Both the position numbers and the translations under genes were made by a program. Shown one piece after another: positions 53,608 through 62,681 of a stretch of DNA of 64,000 nucleotides. This DNA comes from Ferrovibrio terrae (GTDB lineage Bacteria > Pseudomonadota > Alphaproteobacteria > Ferrovibrionales > Ferrovibrionaceae), in contig NZ_CP041636.1 in assembly GCF_007197755.1 (NCBI RefSeq), positions 3,322,001-3,386,000 on the forward strand. The letters are read 5' to 3'. The notes beneath the pieces were generated by a model. That model did not search any database. It worked only from the letters and a program-made list of their open reading frames with translations, and was not told where the DNA came from. Every line of letters begins with the position of its first letter. Within the stretch, counting starts at the first letter, position 1.

Positions 53608-54657
53608 TTGAGCAACGACATTCTGTTTTCGGTTCAGAACGGCATCGGCATCATCCAGCTCAATCGTCCGCAGGCGCTCAATGCGCTGACGCACGACATG
53701 TGCATTCCGCTGGAGCAGCATCTGCGCAGCTGGGCGAAAGATGCTGCCGTCAGGGCGGTGATCATCAAGGGCTCGGGCGAGAAGGCCTTCTGCGCTGGTG
53801 GCGACATCCGCAAGCTGGCCGACCGTGGCCCGGATGGCGTGCAATATCGCAAATCTTTCTGGTATGACGAATACCGCTGCAACACCCTGATCGGCGAATA
53901 TCCGAAACCGTTCATCGCACTGATCGATGGCATCTTCATGGGCGGCGGCGTTGGCCTGTCAGTGCATGGCAGTCATCGCATCATCAGCGAGTTCGCGCAT
54001 TTCGCCATGCCGGAAACCGGCATCGGCCTGTTCCCCGATGTTGGTGGCACCTATTTCCTGCCGCGCTGCCCGGGCGAACTCGGCGTCTATCTCGGTCTGA
54101 CGGGTGCGCGTCTGAAAGGCGCCGATATCCTAACCGCCGGCGTGGCCACACATTTCGTGCCGCGGGCCAGCATGGCGGCGCTCGAGCAGGGATTGATAGA
54201 TGCTGCACCGACCGATAAGGCCGGCATCGATGCCGTGGTGGCGAAGTTCGCGACTGATCCCGGCCCGTCGCAACTGGCTGAGCGTAAAACCGAGATCGAC
54301 AGGCGTTTCGGCGGCGAGAGCGTGGCGGCGGTGATGGCGGCGCTGGAAGCCGATCCGTCGCCGTTTTCGATCGAGCAGGCCGGCATCATCCGAGCCAAGT
54401 CCCCGACGTCCGTGAAACTGACCTTCGCACAGCTGCGCCGTGGACGCAGTCTCTCGCTGCGCGACTGCATGAAGCTGGAATGGCGCATCTGTAATCATGT
54501 TGCCGTCGGCCATGACTTCTATGAAGGCGTGCGCGCGGTGATCATCGACAAGGATCACAAACCGAAGTGGCAGCCGGCACGACTTGAAGACGTGACCGAT
54601 GCCGAGATCGAGGCTTATTTCGCGCCGGTCTCGGACGGCGAGCTGCTGTTCGACTGA
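53608..54657 (+). CDS. 3-hydroxyisobutyryl-CoA hydrolase (enoyl-CoA hydratase superfamily)
   Basis: A 349-residue crotonase-fold protein whose length and blocks match HIBCH rather than ordinary hydratases: NGIGIIQLNRPQALNALTHDM, SGEKAFCAGGDIRKLAD, GIFMGGGVGLSVHGSHRI, PETGIGLFPDVGGTYFLPRCPGELGVYLGLTG and SPTSVKLTFAQLRRG. It hydrolyses 3-hydroxyisobutyryl-CoA to the free acid. The start is TTG 53608 with GGAG before it. It lies 15 bases after the dehydrogenase gene. Confidence 0.9.
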   Translation: MSNDILFSVQNGIGIIQLNRPQALNALTHDMCIPLEQHLRSWAKDAAVRAVIIKGSGEKAFCAGGDIRKLADRGPDGVQYRKSFWYDEYRCNTLIGEYPKPFIALIDGIFMGGGVGLSVHGSHRIISEFAHFAMPETGIGLFPDVGGTYFLPRCPGELGVYLGLTGARLKGADILTAGVATHFVPRASMAALEQGLIDAAPTDKAGIDAVVAKFATDPGPSQLAERKTEIDRRFGGESVAAVMAALEADPSPFSIEQAGIIRAKSPTSVKLTFAQLRRGRSLSLRDCMKLEWRICNHVAVGHDFYEGVRAVIIDKDHKPKWQPARLEDVTDAEIEAYFAPVSDGELLFD

Positions 54658-54688
54658 ATAATCCAGAAATATAACCGGAGGAATGACC

Positions 54689-55579
54689 ATGGCGACGATT
54701 GGTTTCATCGGCGTAGGCAATATGGGCGGCCCTATGGCCCGGAACCTGCTGAAGGCCGGCCATAGGGTGAAGGCTTTCGACCTGATGCCGGATCCGGTGC
54801 AGAAGGTGGTCGATGCCGGCGGAACCAGGGCCGCAAGTGCTGCCGATGCCGCGCGTGATGTCGACGCCGTTATCACCATGCTTCCGGCCGGTAAGCATGT
54901 CGCCAGCGTCTATACCGGCGACAAAGGCATTCTCTCCGTGGCGCGTCCGGGCACGGTTTTTATCGACAGTTCGACCATCGACGTGAAGACAGCGCGTGAC
55001 GTTATCGCTGCGGCTGAAGCCAAGGGCATGCTGATGCTGGATGCGCCGGTGTCAGGCGGCATCGCCGGCGCCGAGAATGCGGCGCTGACTTTCATGGTCG
55101 GCGGCAGCGATGCGGCGTTTGCCAAGGCCAAGCCGATTCTGGAAGCCATGGGCAAGAAGATCGTGCATGCCGGCGGTGCGGGGAACGGGCAGGCGGCCAA
55201 GGTTTGCAACAACATGGTGCTGGGTATCACCATGATCGGCATTTCGGAAGCCTTCGTGATGGCCGAGAAGCTCGGACTGTCGCCGCAGGCGATGTTCGAC
55301 ATCGTCGGAAGTTCGTCGGGCTCCTGCTGGGCGCTGCTCAACCATTGCCCGGTGCCGGGTCCGGTGCCGACCTCGGCTGCCAACCGCGACTACAAGCCCG
55401 GCTTTGCCGCTGACTTGATGCTTAAGGATCTGAAACTTTCGCAGGAAGCGGCGAGGTCGGCAAAAGTCCAGACGCCGCTGGGCTCAGAGGCCACGGCGCT
55501 CTATGCCGAATATGTCGAGGGCGGCAACGGTTCGCTGGACTACTCCGGCATCATCCGCATGATCCGCGATCTGGGATAA
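54689..55579 (+). CDS. mmsB: 3-hydroxyisobutyrate dehydrogenase
   Basis: A 296-residue HIBADH. FIGVGNMGGPMARNLLKAGH binds NAD, DAPVSGGIAGAENAALTFMVGG contacts substrate, and the catalytic Lys171 is in GNGQAAKVCNNMVLGI. The KDLKLSQEAA C-terminal block is typical of MmsB. It oxidises 3-hydroxyisobutyrate to methylmalonate semialdehyde, the step after the preceding hydrolase. Of two adjacent ATGs, 54689 has the better spacing to GGAGG. mmsA is not in the window. Confidence 0.92.
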   Translation: MATIGFIGVGNMGGPMARNLLKAGHRVKAFDLMPDPVQKVVDAGGTRAASAADAARDVDAVITMLPAGKHVASVYTGDKGILSVARPGTVFIDSSTIDVKTARDVIAAAEAKGMLMLDAPVSGGIAGAENAALTFMVGGSDAAFAKAKPILEAMGKKIVHAGGAGNGQAAKVCNNMVLGITMIGISEAFVMAEKLGLSPQAMFDIVGSSSGSCWALLNHCPVPGPVPTSAANRDYKPGFAADLMLKDLKLSQEAARSAKVQTPLGSEATALYAEYVEGGNGSLDYSGIIRMIRDLG

Positions 55580-55585
55580 GGCGTC

Positions 55586-56062
55586 TCAGCCCGGCTGGCG
55601 CTTCGGTGGCGAGAATTTCGCCATAGCGAGCAGTTCCTCACGGCTGAGCGGCGTGACGAAGCTGACGACCGAATCCCTGCGCTCAAAGCGGACCTGTTTC
55701 CATTCGATCTCAACGCGATCTTCAGCCAGGCCCAGCATTTTGTCCACGCCGACCACAACCCCGACGGCCTGACCGTCGCGATCCAGGATGATGTTTTCGA
55801 CCGTGCCGATGACGTCGCCGCTTTCATTGCGCAGCTTGGCGCCGACCACAGCAACCTGATCGCTGCTCAGGTGTGGCATATGTTTGTCCACAGAGAAGTC
55901 AGGTGCTTTTGACTTCTCGCCCAGCGGCACGCCCGGTTCGGCGTTGGGGCCTGGCACTGCTGCACGCGGCTGCCGCGGGGCGGGGTCTTCCTGCTTGGGC
56001 GCCTGGGCCAAGGCGGCAGTCGCGGCCAGCGCGGCGATGCCGGCGATGAGGGCGGTACGCAT
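55586..56062 (-). CDS. exported PRC-barrel domain protein
   Basis: A 158-residue protein with a signal peptide (MRTALIAGIAALAATAALAQA), a Pro/Ala-rich spacer (about 25-60), and a PRC-barrel (about 75-150: VAVVGAKLRNESGDVIGTVENIILDRDGQAVGVVVGVDKMLG). PRC barrels in exported proteins are presumed to bind proteins or RNA-like ligands; the role is unknown. ATG 56062 overlaps the stop of the upstream 66-residue gene (TGATG), so translation is coupled. It converges on mmsB (6-base gap). Confidence 0.82.
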   Translation of the reverse strand: MRTALIAGIAALAATAALAQAPKQEDPAPRQPRAAVPGPNAEPGVPLGEKSKAPDFSVDKHMPHLSSDQVAVVGAKLRNESGDVIGTVENIILDRDGQAVGVVVGVDKMLGLAEDRVEIEWKQVRFERRDSVVSFVTPLSREELLAMAKFSPPKRQPG

Positions 56063-56262
56063 CACTTGCGCTCGCCAGACATGCTGACGGTCATCACTTT
56101 GGGCATGTTCGGCATGCTGTAGCTCGAGCCGGTTTGACGCAGATCGTCGCCCCACATCGCCACGCTGGACTGGCGGGGTGTGGTCTGCAGGAAGCCGCTG
56201 AAGGCGACAAAAGGCAGGCTGGCGATGCAGGCTGCTCCCAGGATCAGTATCAGTTCGCGCAT
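56062..56262 (-). CDS. small exported or membrane-anchored protein coupled to the PRC-barrel gene
   Basis: A 66-residue protein with a single N-terminal hydrophobic stretch (LILILGAACIASLPFVAFSGFL) that is a signal peptide or anchor, then a short hydrophilic tail (NMPKVMTVSMSGERK). GGAGGTGGGTC gives a strong ribosome site before ATG 56262. No family recognised. The TGATG junction with the PRC-barrel gene suggests the two act together at the envelope. Confidence 0.7.
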   Translation of the reverse strand: MRELILILGAACIASLPFVAFSGFLQTTPRQSSVAMWGDDLRQTGSSYSMPNMPKVMTVSMSGERK

Positions 56263-56384
56263 GACCCACCTCCGTTTGAAGAACGCCGTGGCTGGCATTC
56301 GTAAACCAAACGTAAATGGCCATGGGCGGTTCCGGCCCTGACAGGTAGGGAATCCGTGATTTGCCTGTGACAAAAGTCGGCAGG

Positions 56385-56783
56385 TCAGGAAGCGGAGGGC
56401 ATCACCGCAGTGGCTTCGATCTCGACCTTCGCGCGGTCTTCGAGCAGGGATGCCACCTGCACCAGGGTCATTGCCGGGTAATGCCGGCCAAGAATTTCGC
56501 GGTAAGCTTTACCGATGTCGGCATTGCGGGCCATGTAGTCGCGCTTGTCGACGACATACCACGTCAATCGCACGATATGCTCGGGACGGGCACCGGCCTC
56601 TGCAAGTACACGAACGATATTGCGCAGTGCCTGACGCGTCTGGTCGGCAATATCGTCGCTGTCGAAGGTTGCTTCGGCATTCCAGCCGATCTGGCCCGCG
56701 ACGAAAACCTGACGGCCTTCAACGGCGATGCCATTTGCATAGCCTTTCGGCTTGGCCCACTCGGCTGGATTGAGAATCTGCAT
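56385..56783 (-). CDS. RidA family protein (imine/enamine deaminase-like)
   Basis: A 132-residue RidA/YjgF-family protein. NPAEWAKPKGYANGIAVEGRQVFVAGQIGWNAEATF, QTRQALRNIVRVLAEAGARPEHIVRLTWYVVDKRDY, and HYPAMTLVQVASLLEDRAKVEIEATAVMP mark the trimeric chorismate-mutase-like fold with the conserved Arg before the C-terminal strand. It is closer to the Rid subgroup with the DRAKVEIEA pattern than to archetypal RidA. Members hydrolyse reactive imines. It lies between the small secreted gene and the liv operon, divergent from the latter. Confidence 0.87.
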   Translation of the reverse strand: MQILNPAEWAKPKGYANGIAVEGRQVFVAGQIGWNAEATFDSDDIADQTRQALRNIVRVLAEAGARPEHIVRLTWYVVDKRDYMARNADIGKAYREILGRHYPAMTLVQVASLLEDRAKVEIEATAVMPSAS

Positions 56784-56805
56784 GGGATGCCCCGACGGAA
56801 ATTTG

Positions 56806-56819
56806 TTTTATATATAAAA
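56806..56819. promoter_or_regulatory. perfect AT palindrome before ridA-like gene
   Basis: TTTTATATATAAAA is its own reverse complement and stands out in this GC-rich context, 23 bases upstream of the ridA-like start on the minus strand. It may be a promoter -10 element or an operator. No function shown. Confidence 0.4.
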
Positions 56820-56945
56820 TACTATTCCGGAATCGGCAAGGCGCGTGTAAAGCAGCAATTAAATTTCCCGCATCGGCATACTCGCGCAGCATGACGTCGG
56901 AACCTGTGCAAAACCCGCTTAACCCTTGAGAGCAGTAACAAATAA

Positions 56946-57179
56946 ATGTACAGACGATTCATGTCAGACGCGACAGGGAGCGATGACGGGGACTGGGAAG
57001 CGATCATCGAGTTTCGCCGCATCGGTACGGCGTTGCAGGTGATAGCGATTGACCCGGAGACCGGGAGGGAAGTGTCGATGGTGGGCGATCCACGCCTGTC
57101 GCGGCATGAACTCGGACGGCTCGCGGCGCAGAAACTCCGCTATGTGCTGACCAAGCACGCGGACCAGTCGAACGGATGA
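56946..57179 (+). CDS. small DUF6898-like protein upstream of livH
   Basis: A 77-residue protein: GDWEAIIEFRRIGTALQVIAIDPETGREVSMVGDPRLSRHELGRLAAQKLRYVL. The pattern (EAIIEFRRIG..KVSAID..TG.EV..VGDP....ELERLAVRKLRYVL) is that of a small alphaproteobacterial family annotated as DUF6898, of unknown function. ATG 56961 is an alternative start. It ends 10 bases before livH and is probably the first gene of the liv transcript. Confidence 0.72.
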   Translation: MYRRFMSDATGSDDGDWEAIIEFRRIGTALQVIAIDPETGREVSMVGDPRLSRHELGRLAAQKLRYVLTKHADQSNG

Positions 57180-57189
57180 TCGGGGGCGA

Positions 57190-58104
57190 ATGGAGTATTT
57201 TCTTCAGCAGTTGATCAACGGTCTGACGCTGGGCGCTGTGTATGCGCTGATCGCCATCGGTTACACGATGGTTTACGGCATCATCGGAATGATAAATTTC
57301 GCCCACGGCGAAATCTACATGATCGGCGCCTTCATCGCGGTGATCACGTTTTCCATCCTCGGGATCGTCGGCATCACCTGGGTGCCGCTCGCGCTTCTGA
57401 TCGTGCTGATCGTCTCGATGATTATCACCGGCCTGTATGGCTGGACCGTCGAGCGCATTGCCTACCGGCCCTTGCGCGGTTCCTTCCGTCTGGCGCCGTT
57501 GATCTCTGCCATCGGCATGTCGATCTTCCTGCAGAATTATGTGCAGATCGCCCAGGGCGCCAAGATCAAGCCGCTGCAACCGATGATCCGCGGCGGTATC
57601 GAACTGATGAAGGGCGAAACCTTCTCGGTCACGATCTCTTATCTGCAGATGATCATCATGGCGATGACCCTGGTGCTGATGCTGGGCTTCTCCTACCTGA
57701 TTTCGGCCACGCCGCTCGGTCGCGCGCAGAGAGCATGCGAGCAGGATCGCATGATGGCCTCGCTGCTCGGTGTGAATGCTGACCGCACCATCTCTCTTAC
57801 CTTCGTGCTTGGTGCCGTGCTGGCGGCTGTCGCCGGCGTAATGGTTTCACTCTATTACGGCGTGGTGGACTTCTACATCGGCTTCCTCGCCGGCCTGAAG
57901 GCGTTCACGGCCGCGGTGCTGGGCGGCATCGGCAGCCTGCCGGGCGCAATGCTCGGCGGATTGCTGATTGGTCTGATCGAGGCTTTCTGGTCTGCCTATT
58001 TCAGTATCGAGTACAAGGATGTCGCCGTCTTCACCATCCTGGTGGTGGTGCTGATCTTCCGTCCGACTGGTCTGCTGGGCCGGCCTGAAGTGGAGAAGGT
58101 GTGA
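57190..58104 (+). CDS. livH: branched-chain amino acid ABC transporter permease LivH
   Basis: A 304-residue permease with about eight membrane helices. YFLQQLINGLTLGAVYALIAIGYTMVYGIIGMINFAHGEIYMIGAF is the family opening; GLKAFTAAVLGGIGSLPGAMLGGLLIG is the EAA-like loop and following helix. GGGGGCGA precedes ATG 57190. It overlaps livM by one or four bases. With LivM, LivG, LivF and the binding protein LivK it imports branched-chain or other amino acids. Confidence 0.94.
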   Translation: MEYFLQQLINGLTLGAVYALIAIGYTMVYGIIGMINFAHGEIYMIGAFIAVITFSILGIVGITWVPLALLIVLIVSMIITGLYGWTVERIAYRPLRGSFRLAPLISAIGMSIFLQNYVQIAQGAKIKPLQPMIRGGIELMKGETFSVTISYLQMIIMAMTLVLMLGFSYLISATPLGRAQRACEQDRMMASLLGVNADRTISLTFVLGAVLAAVAGVMVSLYYGVVDFYIGFLAGLKAFTAAVLGGIGSLPGAMLGGLLIGLIEAFWSAYFSIEYKDVAVFTILVVVLIFRPTGLLGRPEVEKV

Positions 58105-59414
58105 TGACGGCGGCTGAACGTCTCAAGGACGCGATTATGGCTGCCGGTGTGGCGGCCCTGCTGGCGCTGCCGCTGATCGGTTTCGAAACCGTCGATACCG
58201 GCGGCCCGCTCGGCATCAAGACACGGTTCGACTACATCGCCTATGCCGCGATCGCCGTCTTCCTCGGCCGGCTTGGCATGCGGATCGCGCTCGACTGGCG
58301 ACGAAACTACCGGGAATCGCTGGTCGATAAGCTCGATCCCGTCGCTGCGGTCAAACACCAGTCGGTGCTGTCCGATCTAGGGCAGAAGGCGGACAAGTGG
58401 CTGATGCCGGTGATGATAGGCTTTGCCATCATCATGCCGTTCCTGCCATTCGCCAACCGCACCGTGATCGACCTCGGCACCGTGGTGCTGATTTATGTAA
58501 TGCTGGGCTGGGGCCTCAATATCGTGGTCGGCCTCGCCGGTCTGCTCGATCTCGGCTACGTCGCTTTCTACGCGGTCGGCGCCTATACCTTCGCGCTGCT
58601 GTCGATGCATTTTGGCTTCGGCTTCTGGGAAACGTTGCCGCTCGCCGGGCTGTTGGCTGCCACCTTCGGCGTCGTTCTCGGCTTCCCGGTACTGCGCCTG
58701 CGCGGCGATTACCTCGCCATCGTCACGCTCGGCTTCGGCGAGATCATCCGCGTGATCCTGCTCAACTGGCAGCCGGTCACCGGCGGCCCGGCCGGCATCT
58801 CGGGCATTCCGCGTCCGTCCTTCTTCGGCTTCCCGTTCTCGGCCGACCCACCGGCCGGCATGACGTCGTTCCACCAGCTGTTCGGGCTGGAATTCGCCTC
58901 GCTCCATCGCATCACCTTCCTCTACTACCTGATCCTCGCGCTGGCGCTGATCACCAACATCTTCACCATGCGGATCCGTAAACTGCCGGTCGGTCGTGCC
59001 TGGGAAGCGCTGCGCGAGGACGAGATCGCCTGCACGGCGCTTGGCATCAATCCGACCAACACCAAGCTGACTGCCTTCGCCATTGGTGCGATGTTCGGTG
59101 GTTTCGCCGGCAGCTTCTTTGCCGCACGCCAGGGCTTCATCAGCCCGGAAAGCTTCAGCTTCATCGAGTCCGCCGTGATCCTGGCAATCGTCGTGTTGGG
59201 TGGCATGGGCAGCCAGGCCGGCATCGTGCTGGCCGCGGCTTTCCTCACGCTGCTGCCGGAAGTGGCGCGCGAATTCTCGCTGTTCCGAATGCTAGCCTTC
59301 GGTGCCGCCATGGTGCTGATCATGGTGTGGCGTCCGCAGGGCCTGCTGGCGCATCGCGAGCCGACGATGCGGCTGCATCCTGCCGGGGCCAAACCGGGCG
59401 GAGGCAAGCCATGA
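58104..59414 (+). CDS. livM: branched-chain amino acid ABC transporter permease LivM
   Basis: A 436-residue permease, longer than typical LivM because of about 110 N-terminal residues that add an extra helix region. The LivM core starts near [29 protein letters not shown] and includes [26 protein letters not shown] and the EAA-like [43 protein letters not shown] 58104 overlaps the livH stop; GTG 58101 is possible. livG follows with an ATGA overlap. Confidence 0.93.
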   Translation: MTAAERLKDAIMAAGVAALLALPLIGFETVDTGGPLGIKTRFDYIAYAAIAVFLGRLGMRIALDWRRNYRESLVDKLDPVAAVKHQSVLSDLGQKADKWLMPVMIGFAIIMPFLPFANRTVIDLGTVVLIYVMLGWGLNIVVGLAGLLDLGYVAFYAVGAYTFALLSMHFGFGFWETLPLAGLLAATFGVVLGFPVLRLRGDYLAIVTLGFGEIIRVILLNWQPVTGGPAGISGIPRPSFFGFPFSADPPAGMTSFHQLFGLEFASLHRITFLYYLILALALITNIFTMRIRKLPVGRAWEALREDEIACTALGINPTNTKLTAFAIGAMFGGFAGSFFAARQGFISPESFSFIESAVILAIVVLGGMGSQAGIVLAAAFLTLLPEVAREFSLFRMLAFGAAMVLIMVWRPQGLLAHREPTMRLHPAGAKPGGGKP

Positions 59415-60250
59415 CTGCTTCCACCGTGAAGACTGGGCCTCTGCTCAGGGTCGAACACCTGACCATGCGTTTCGGCGGTCTGATTGCGGTGAACGATGTG
59501 TCCTTCGATGCACATGAAGGCCAGATCACGGCAGTGATCGGCCCGAACGGCGCCGGCAAGACCACGGTGTTCAACTGCATCGCCGGCTTCTACAAGCCGA
59601 CAGTCGGCCGACTGGCTCTGACCAGGAATGATACGCCATATCTGCTGGAGCGCATGTCCGGCAACGACATTGCAGGCAAGGCGCGCGTGGCGCGCACCTT
59701 CCAGAATATCCGTCTCTTCCCGAAGATGACTGTGCTGGAAAACCTGATCGTCGCGCAGCACAACAAGCTGATGCGGGCATCAGGTTTCACGCTGCTTGGC
59801 CTGTTCGGCTGGCCGGGATACCGCAAGGCCGAGGCCGCTGCCGTCGATATGGCGCGTTACTGGCTGGAGCGCACCAACCTGACCGATGTCGCCGACGAAG
59901 TTGCCGGCAGCCTGCCGTATGGCGGCCAGCGTCGCCTCGAGATCGCGCGCGCCATGTGCACCGAACCGGTGCTGCTGTGTCTTGATGAGCCGGCCGCCGG
60001 GCTCAACCCGCGTGAGTCGGCCGACCTGAACACACTGCTGCGTTTTATCCGCGATGAACACAAAACCGGCGTGCTGCTGATCGAGCATGACATGAGTGTG
60101 GTGATGCAGATTTCAGATCATGTCATCGTACTGGATTACGGTCGTAAGATTGCCGATGGCTCGCCGGATACCGTGCGAAACGACCCGAAGGTGATCGCTG
60201 CCTATCTGGGCGAGCCGGAAGAGGTTGTTGTTGCCGAGGGGATCGCCTGA
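59411..60250 (+). CDS. livG: branched-chain amino acid ABC transporter ATPase LivG
   Basis: A 279-residue ABC ATPase. Walker A is GPNGAGKTT, the signature region is [15 protein letters not shown] (Leu-Pro-Tyr-Gly in place of LSGG, as usual for LivG), Walker B is [15 protein letters not shown], and the switch His is in [12 protein letters not shown]. The start ATG 59411 overlaps the livM stop. Its stop overlaps livF (TGATG). Confidence 0.94.
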   Translation: MTASTVKTGPLLRVEHLTMRFGGLIAVNDVSFDAHEGQITAVIGPNGAGKTTVFNCIAGFYKPTVGRLALTRNDTPYLLERMSGNDIAGKARVARTFQNIRLFPKMTVLENLIVAQHNKLMRASGFTLLGLFGWPGYRKAEAAAVDMARYWLERTNLTDVADEVAGSLPYGGQRRLEIARAMCTEPVLLCLDEPAAGLNPRESADLNTLLRFIRDEHKTGVLLIEHDMSVVMQISDHVIVLDYGRKIADGSPDTVRNDPKVIAAYLGEPEEVVVAEGIA

Positions 60251-60960
60251 TGCTCTCGATCAGCGGCCTGCATACCTATTACGGCGCGGTGCATGCGCTG
60301 AAGGGCGTCGATGTTGAAGTGAAGCAGGGCGAGATTGTAGCGCTGATCGGCGCCAACGGCGCCGGCAAGTCGACCCTGCTGATGAGCATTTGTGGCAGTC
60401 CGAAGCCGCGGCATGGTCATGTGAAGCTCGCCAATGAAGACATCACCGGCATTGCCACGCATCATCTGGTGCGTCGCGGTCTGGCGCATGCGCCGGAAGG
60501 CCGCCGGATCTTCCCGCGCATGACAGTGCTGGAAAACCTGCGTATGGGCGCAGTCGCCGGCAATCCTGCGCATTTCGAGTCCGATCTTGAGCGTGTCTAC
60601 GGGTTGTTCCCGCGTCTGAAAGAGCGCAGCGAGCAGCGCGGCGGTACGCTGTCGGGTGGCGAGCAGCAGATGCTGGCCATTGCCCGTGCCCTGATGAGCC
60701 GGCCGAAGCTGCTGCTGCTGGACGAACCGTCGCTTGGTCTGGCGCCACTGGTGGTGAAGCAGATTTTCTCGATCATTGAGGAAATCAACCGCGCTGATGG
60801 GGTGACGGTCCTACTGGTCGAACAGAATGCCTATCATGCACTCAAGCTTGCCCATCGCGGCTATGTACTGGTGAATGGGCACATCACCATGAGCGGTACC
60901 GGCAGCGAGCTGCTGGCTAACGAGCAGATCCGCGCGGCCTATCTGGAAGGAGGGCACTGA
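60250..60960 (+). CDS. livF: branched-chain amino acid ABC transporter ATPase LivF
   Basis: A 236-residue ABC ATPase. Walker A is GANGAGKST, the signature is LSGGEQQMLAIARAL, Walker B is KLLLLDEPSLGLAPL, and switch is LLVEQNAYHAL (Gln-Asn instead of His-Asp, typical of LivF). It forms a heterodimer with LivG. The next small gene starts on the last base of its stop. Confidence 0.94.
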   Translation: MLSISGLHTYYGAVHALKGVDVEVKQGEIVALIGANGAGKSTLLMSICGSPKPRHGHVKLANEDITGIATHHLVRRGLAHAPEGRRIFPRMTVLENLRMGAVAGNPAHFESDLERVYGLFPRLKERSEQRGGTLSGGEQQMLAIARALMSRPKLLLLDEPSLGLAPLVVKQIFSIIEEINRADGVTVLLVEQNAYHALKLAHRGYVLVNGHITMSGTGSELLANEQIRAAYLEGGH

Positions 60961-61313
60961 TGGTGCACGCCATCCTGGGGGAGAGTATCCTGGTATTCCT
61001 GGGATTGACCGTTGTCCTGGTGGGCGGTTGCGCCTTCCTGATGGGGCAGGCGATTGCCGGAACCTGGCGGCCCTATTGGCAGATCCTGCCCTACAGCCTG
61101 ATCATGGCGGCTGCGAACCGCTTCCTGGCTTTCTCGCTGTTCAAGGAGCAGTTGCTGGCGATAGTGCCGTACCTGATCTCTATTTTCGTCGTCTGGGCGT
61201 TTGCCACATTCGGCTTCCGGCTGACCCGGGTTGATCAGATGGTGCACCAGTATCCGTGGCTCTACGAACGATCCGGCCTGCTCGGCTGGCGGGAAAAGCA
61301 GGGGACACCTTAG
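60960..61313 (+). CDS. small membrane protein, DUF6867-like, in the liv operon
   Basis: A 117-residue protein with three hydrophobic segments: ESILVFLGLTVVLVGGCAFLMGQAI, PYSLIMAAANRFLAFSLF and LAIVPYLISIFVVWAFATFGF. Then a hydrophilic tail (QMVHQYPWLYERSGLLGWREKQ). The layout and sequence fit the small family annotated DUF6867, of unknown role, that accompanies liv operons in alphaproteobacteria. Its start overlaps the livF stop by one base, and livK follows 67 bases later. An auxiliary membrane component of the transporter is a reasonable guess. Confidence 0.78.
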   Translation: MVHAILGESILVFLGLTVVLVGGCAFLMGQAIAGTWRPYWQILPYSLIMAAANRFLAFSLFKEQLLAIVPYLISIFVVWAFATFGFRLTRVDQMVHQYPWLYERSGLLGWREKQGTP

Positions 61314-61380
61314 GTTGTTGCCGAGGTCGGCCCGACTGCATTAGACTTTGTTCAACGTTGTATAACAGGGAGAGGATGTC

Positions 61381-62481
61381 ATGCGTAAACTCACTACCGG
61401 TTTGGCTGTTGTCGCTGCGGTCGGCCTGTTCGCCGGTGCTGCTACGGCACAGATCAAGGTTGCCCTCAACGGTCCGATCACCGGCCAGCTCGCCAGCTTT
61501 GGCGAACAGATGAAGCGTGGCGCCGAAATGGCCATCGCCGACATCAATGCTGCTGGCGGCGTCAACGGCCAGAAGCTGCAGCTCGTGATCGGCGATGACC
61601 AATGCGATCCGAAGCAGGCGGTGGCGGTTGCCAACCGCGCGGTGCAGGAAAAGGTTGCCGTCGTGTTCGGTCACTTCTGCTCGGGTTCGTCAATCCCGGC
61701 CTCGGATGTCTACAAGGAAGAGAATATCCTGCAGATCACCCCGGCCTCGACCAATCCGCGCTACACCGAGCGCGGCTACAAGAACACGTTCCGCGTCTGC
61801 GGCCGTGATGACCAGCAGGGCATTGTCGCCGGCGACTACATCCTTGAGAAGTTCAAGGGCAAGAAGGTCGCCATCCTGCATGACAAGACCCCGTATGGTC
61901 AGGGCCTTGCCGAAGAGACCAAGAAGCGCCTGAACTCGAAGGGCATGACCGAAGCCATGTTCGAAGCGGTCACCGCTGGCGAGAAGGATTACTCGGCGCT
62001 CGTTTCGAAGATGAAGCAGGCCGGTGTCGAGCTGATCTATCTCGGCGGCTATCATCCGGAAGGCGGCCTGATCGTTCGTCAGGCCAAGGAGCAGGGCCTG
62101 AATGCTCCGCTCATGGGTGGTGACGCTCTGGTCGACAAGCAGTTCTGGGCGATTTCCGGCCCGGCCGGCGAAGGTTCGCTGATGACCTTCGATGCCGATC
62201 CGCGCAAGAACCCGATTGCCAAGCCGCTGGTCGACAAGTTCAAGGCGCAGGGCTACGACCCGGAAGGCTACACGCTCTACACCTATGCTGCGGTTCAGGT
62301 CTGGGTGCAGGCTGCCACCACGGCGAAGTCGGTGAAGACCGCTGACGTCGAGAAGGCAATGCGGGCCGGCAAGTTCCAGACCGTGCTGAATGAGATCTCG
62401 TTCGACGCCAAGGGTGACACCACCTCGCCGGCGTACAAGGTCTATGTCTGGAAGAATGGCTCCTACGACTACGTGAACTAA
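61381..62481 (+). CDS. livK: branched-chain amino acid ABC transporter substrate-binding protein
   Basis: A 366-residue periplasmic binding protein with signal peptide (MRKLTTGLAVVAAVGLFAGAATAQ). The mature part is Peripla_BP_6/LivJ-like: IKVALNGPITGQLASFGEQMKRGAEMAIADINAAGGVNGQKLQLVIGDDQCDPKQA, VFGHFCSGSSIPASDVY with the Ser/Thr ligand loop, and KNTFRVCGRDDQQG. GGGAGAGG precedes ATG 61381. It ends the liv transcript before a clear terminator. Ligand is probably leucine/isoleucine/valine. Confidence 0.93.
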   Translation: MRKLTTGLAVVAAVGLFAGAATAQIKVALNGPITGQLASFGEQMKRGAEMAIADINAAGGVNGQKLQLVIGDDQCDPKQAVAVANRAVQEKVAVVFGHFCSGSSIPASDVYKEENILQITPASTNPRYTERGYKNTFRVCGRDDQQGIVAGDYILEKFKGKKVAILHDKTPYGQGLAEETKKRLNSKGMTEAMFEAVTAGEKDYSALVSKMKQAGVELIYLGGYHPEGGLIVRQAKEQGLNAPLMGGDALVDKQFWAISGPAGEGSLMTFDADPRKNPIAKPLVDKFKAQGYDPEGYTLYTYAAVQVWVQAATTAKSVKTADVEKAMRAGKFQTVLNEISFDAKGDTTSPAYKVYVWKNGSYDYVN

Positions 62482-62502
62482 TCTCCGTATCCGGAGAGTA
62501 GG

Positions 62503-62545
62503 GAAGCCCGGGTCGCCATTCGATATGGCCCCGGGCTTCTTTTTC
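62503..62545 (+). terminator. rho-independent terminator of the liv operon
   Basis: GAAGCCCGGG (62503-62512) pairs with CCCGGGCTTC (62530-62539), followed by TTTTTC. It begins 21 bases after the livK stop. Confidence 0.92.
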
Positions 62546-62681
62546 GGACAAATGTTCGCTAATTGTACGCATGAATGAAAGATGGCAATCCGCCACGGCC
62601 AAGCATTTCCCTTGTTGGTAGGGTTGGCACCTGCCACCGGATATTGTAGGGTCCGGCCGTCTTTCCCGAGGTGTCCTGCCG

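Noticed and set aside
62575-62680. A riboswitch or regulatory RNA in front of rpiB-glyA
   Set aside because: No glycine, SAM or other aptamer consensus could be recognised in the roughly 100-base leader.
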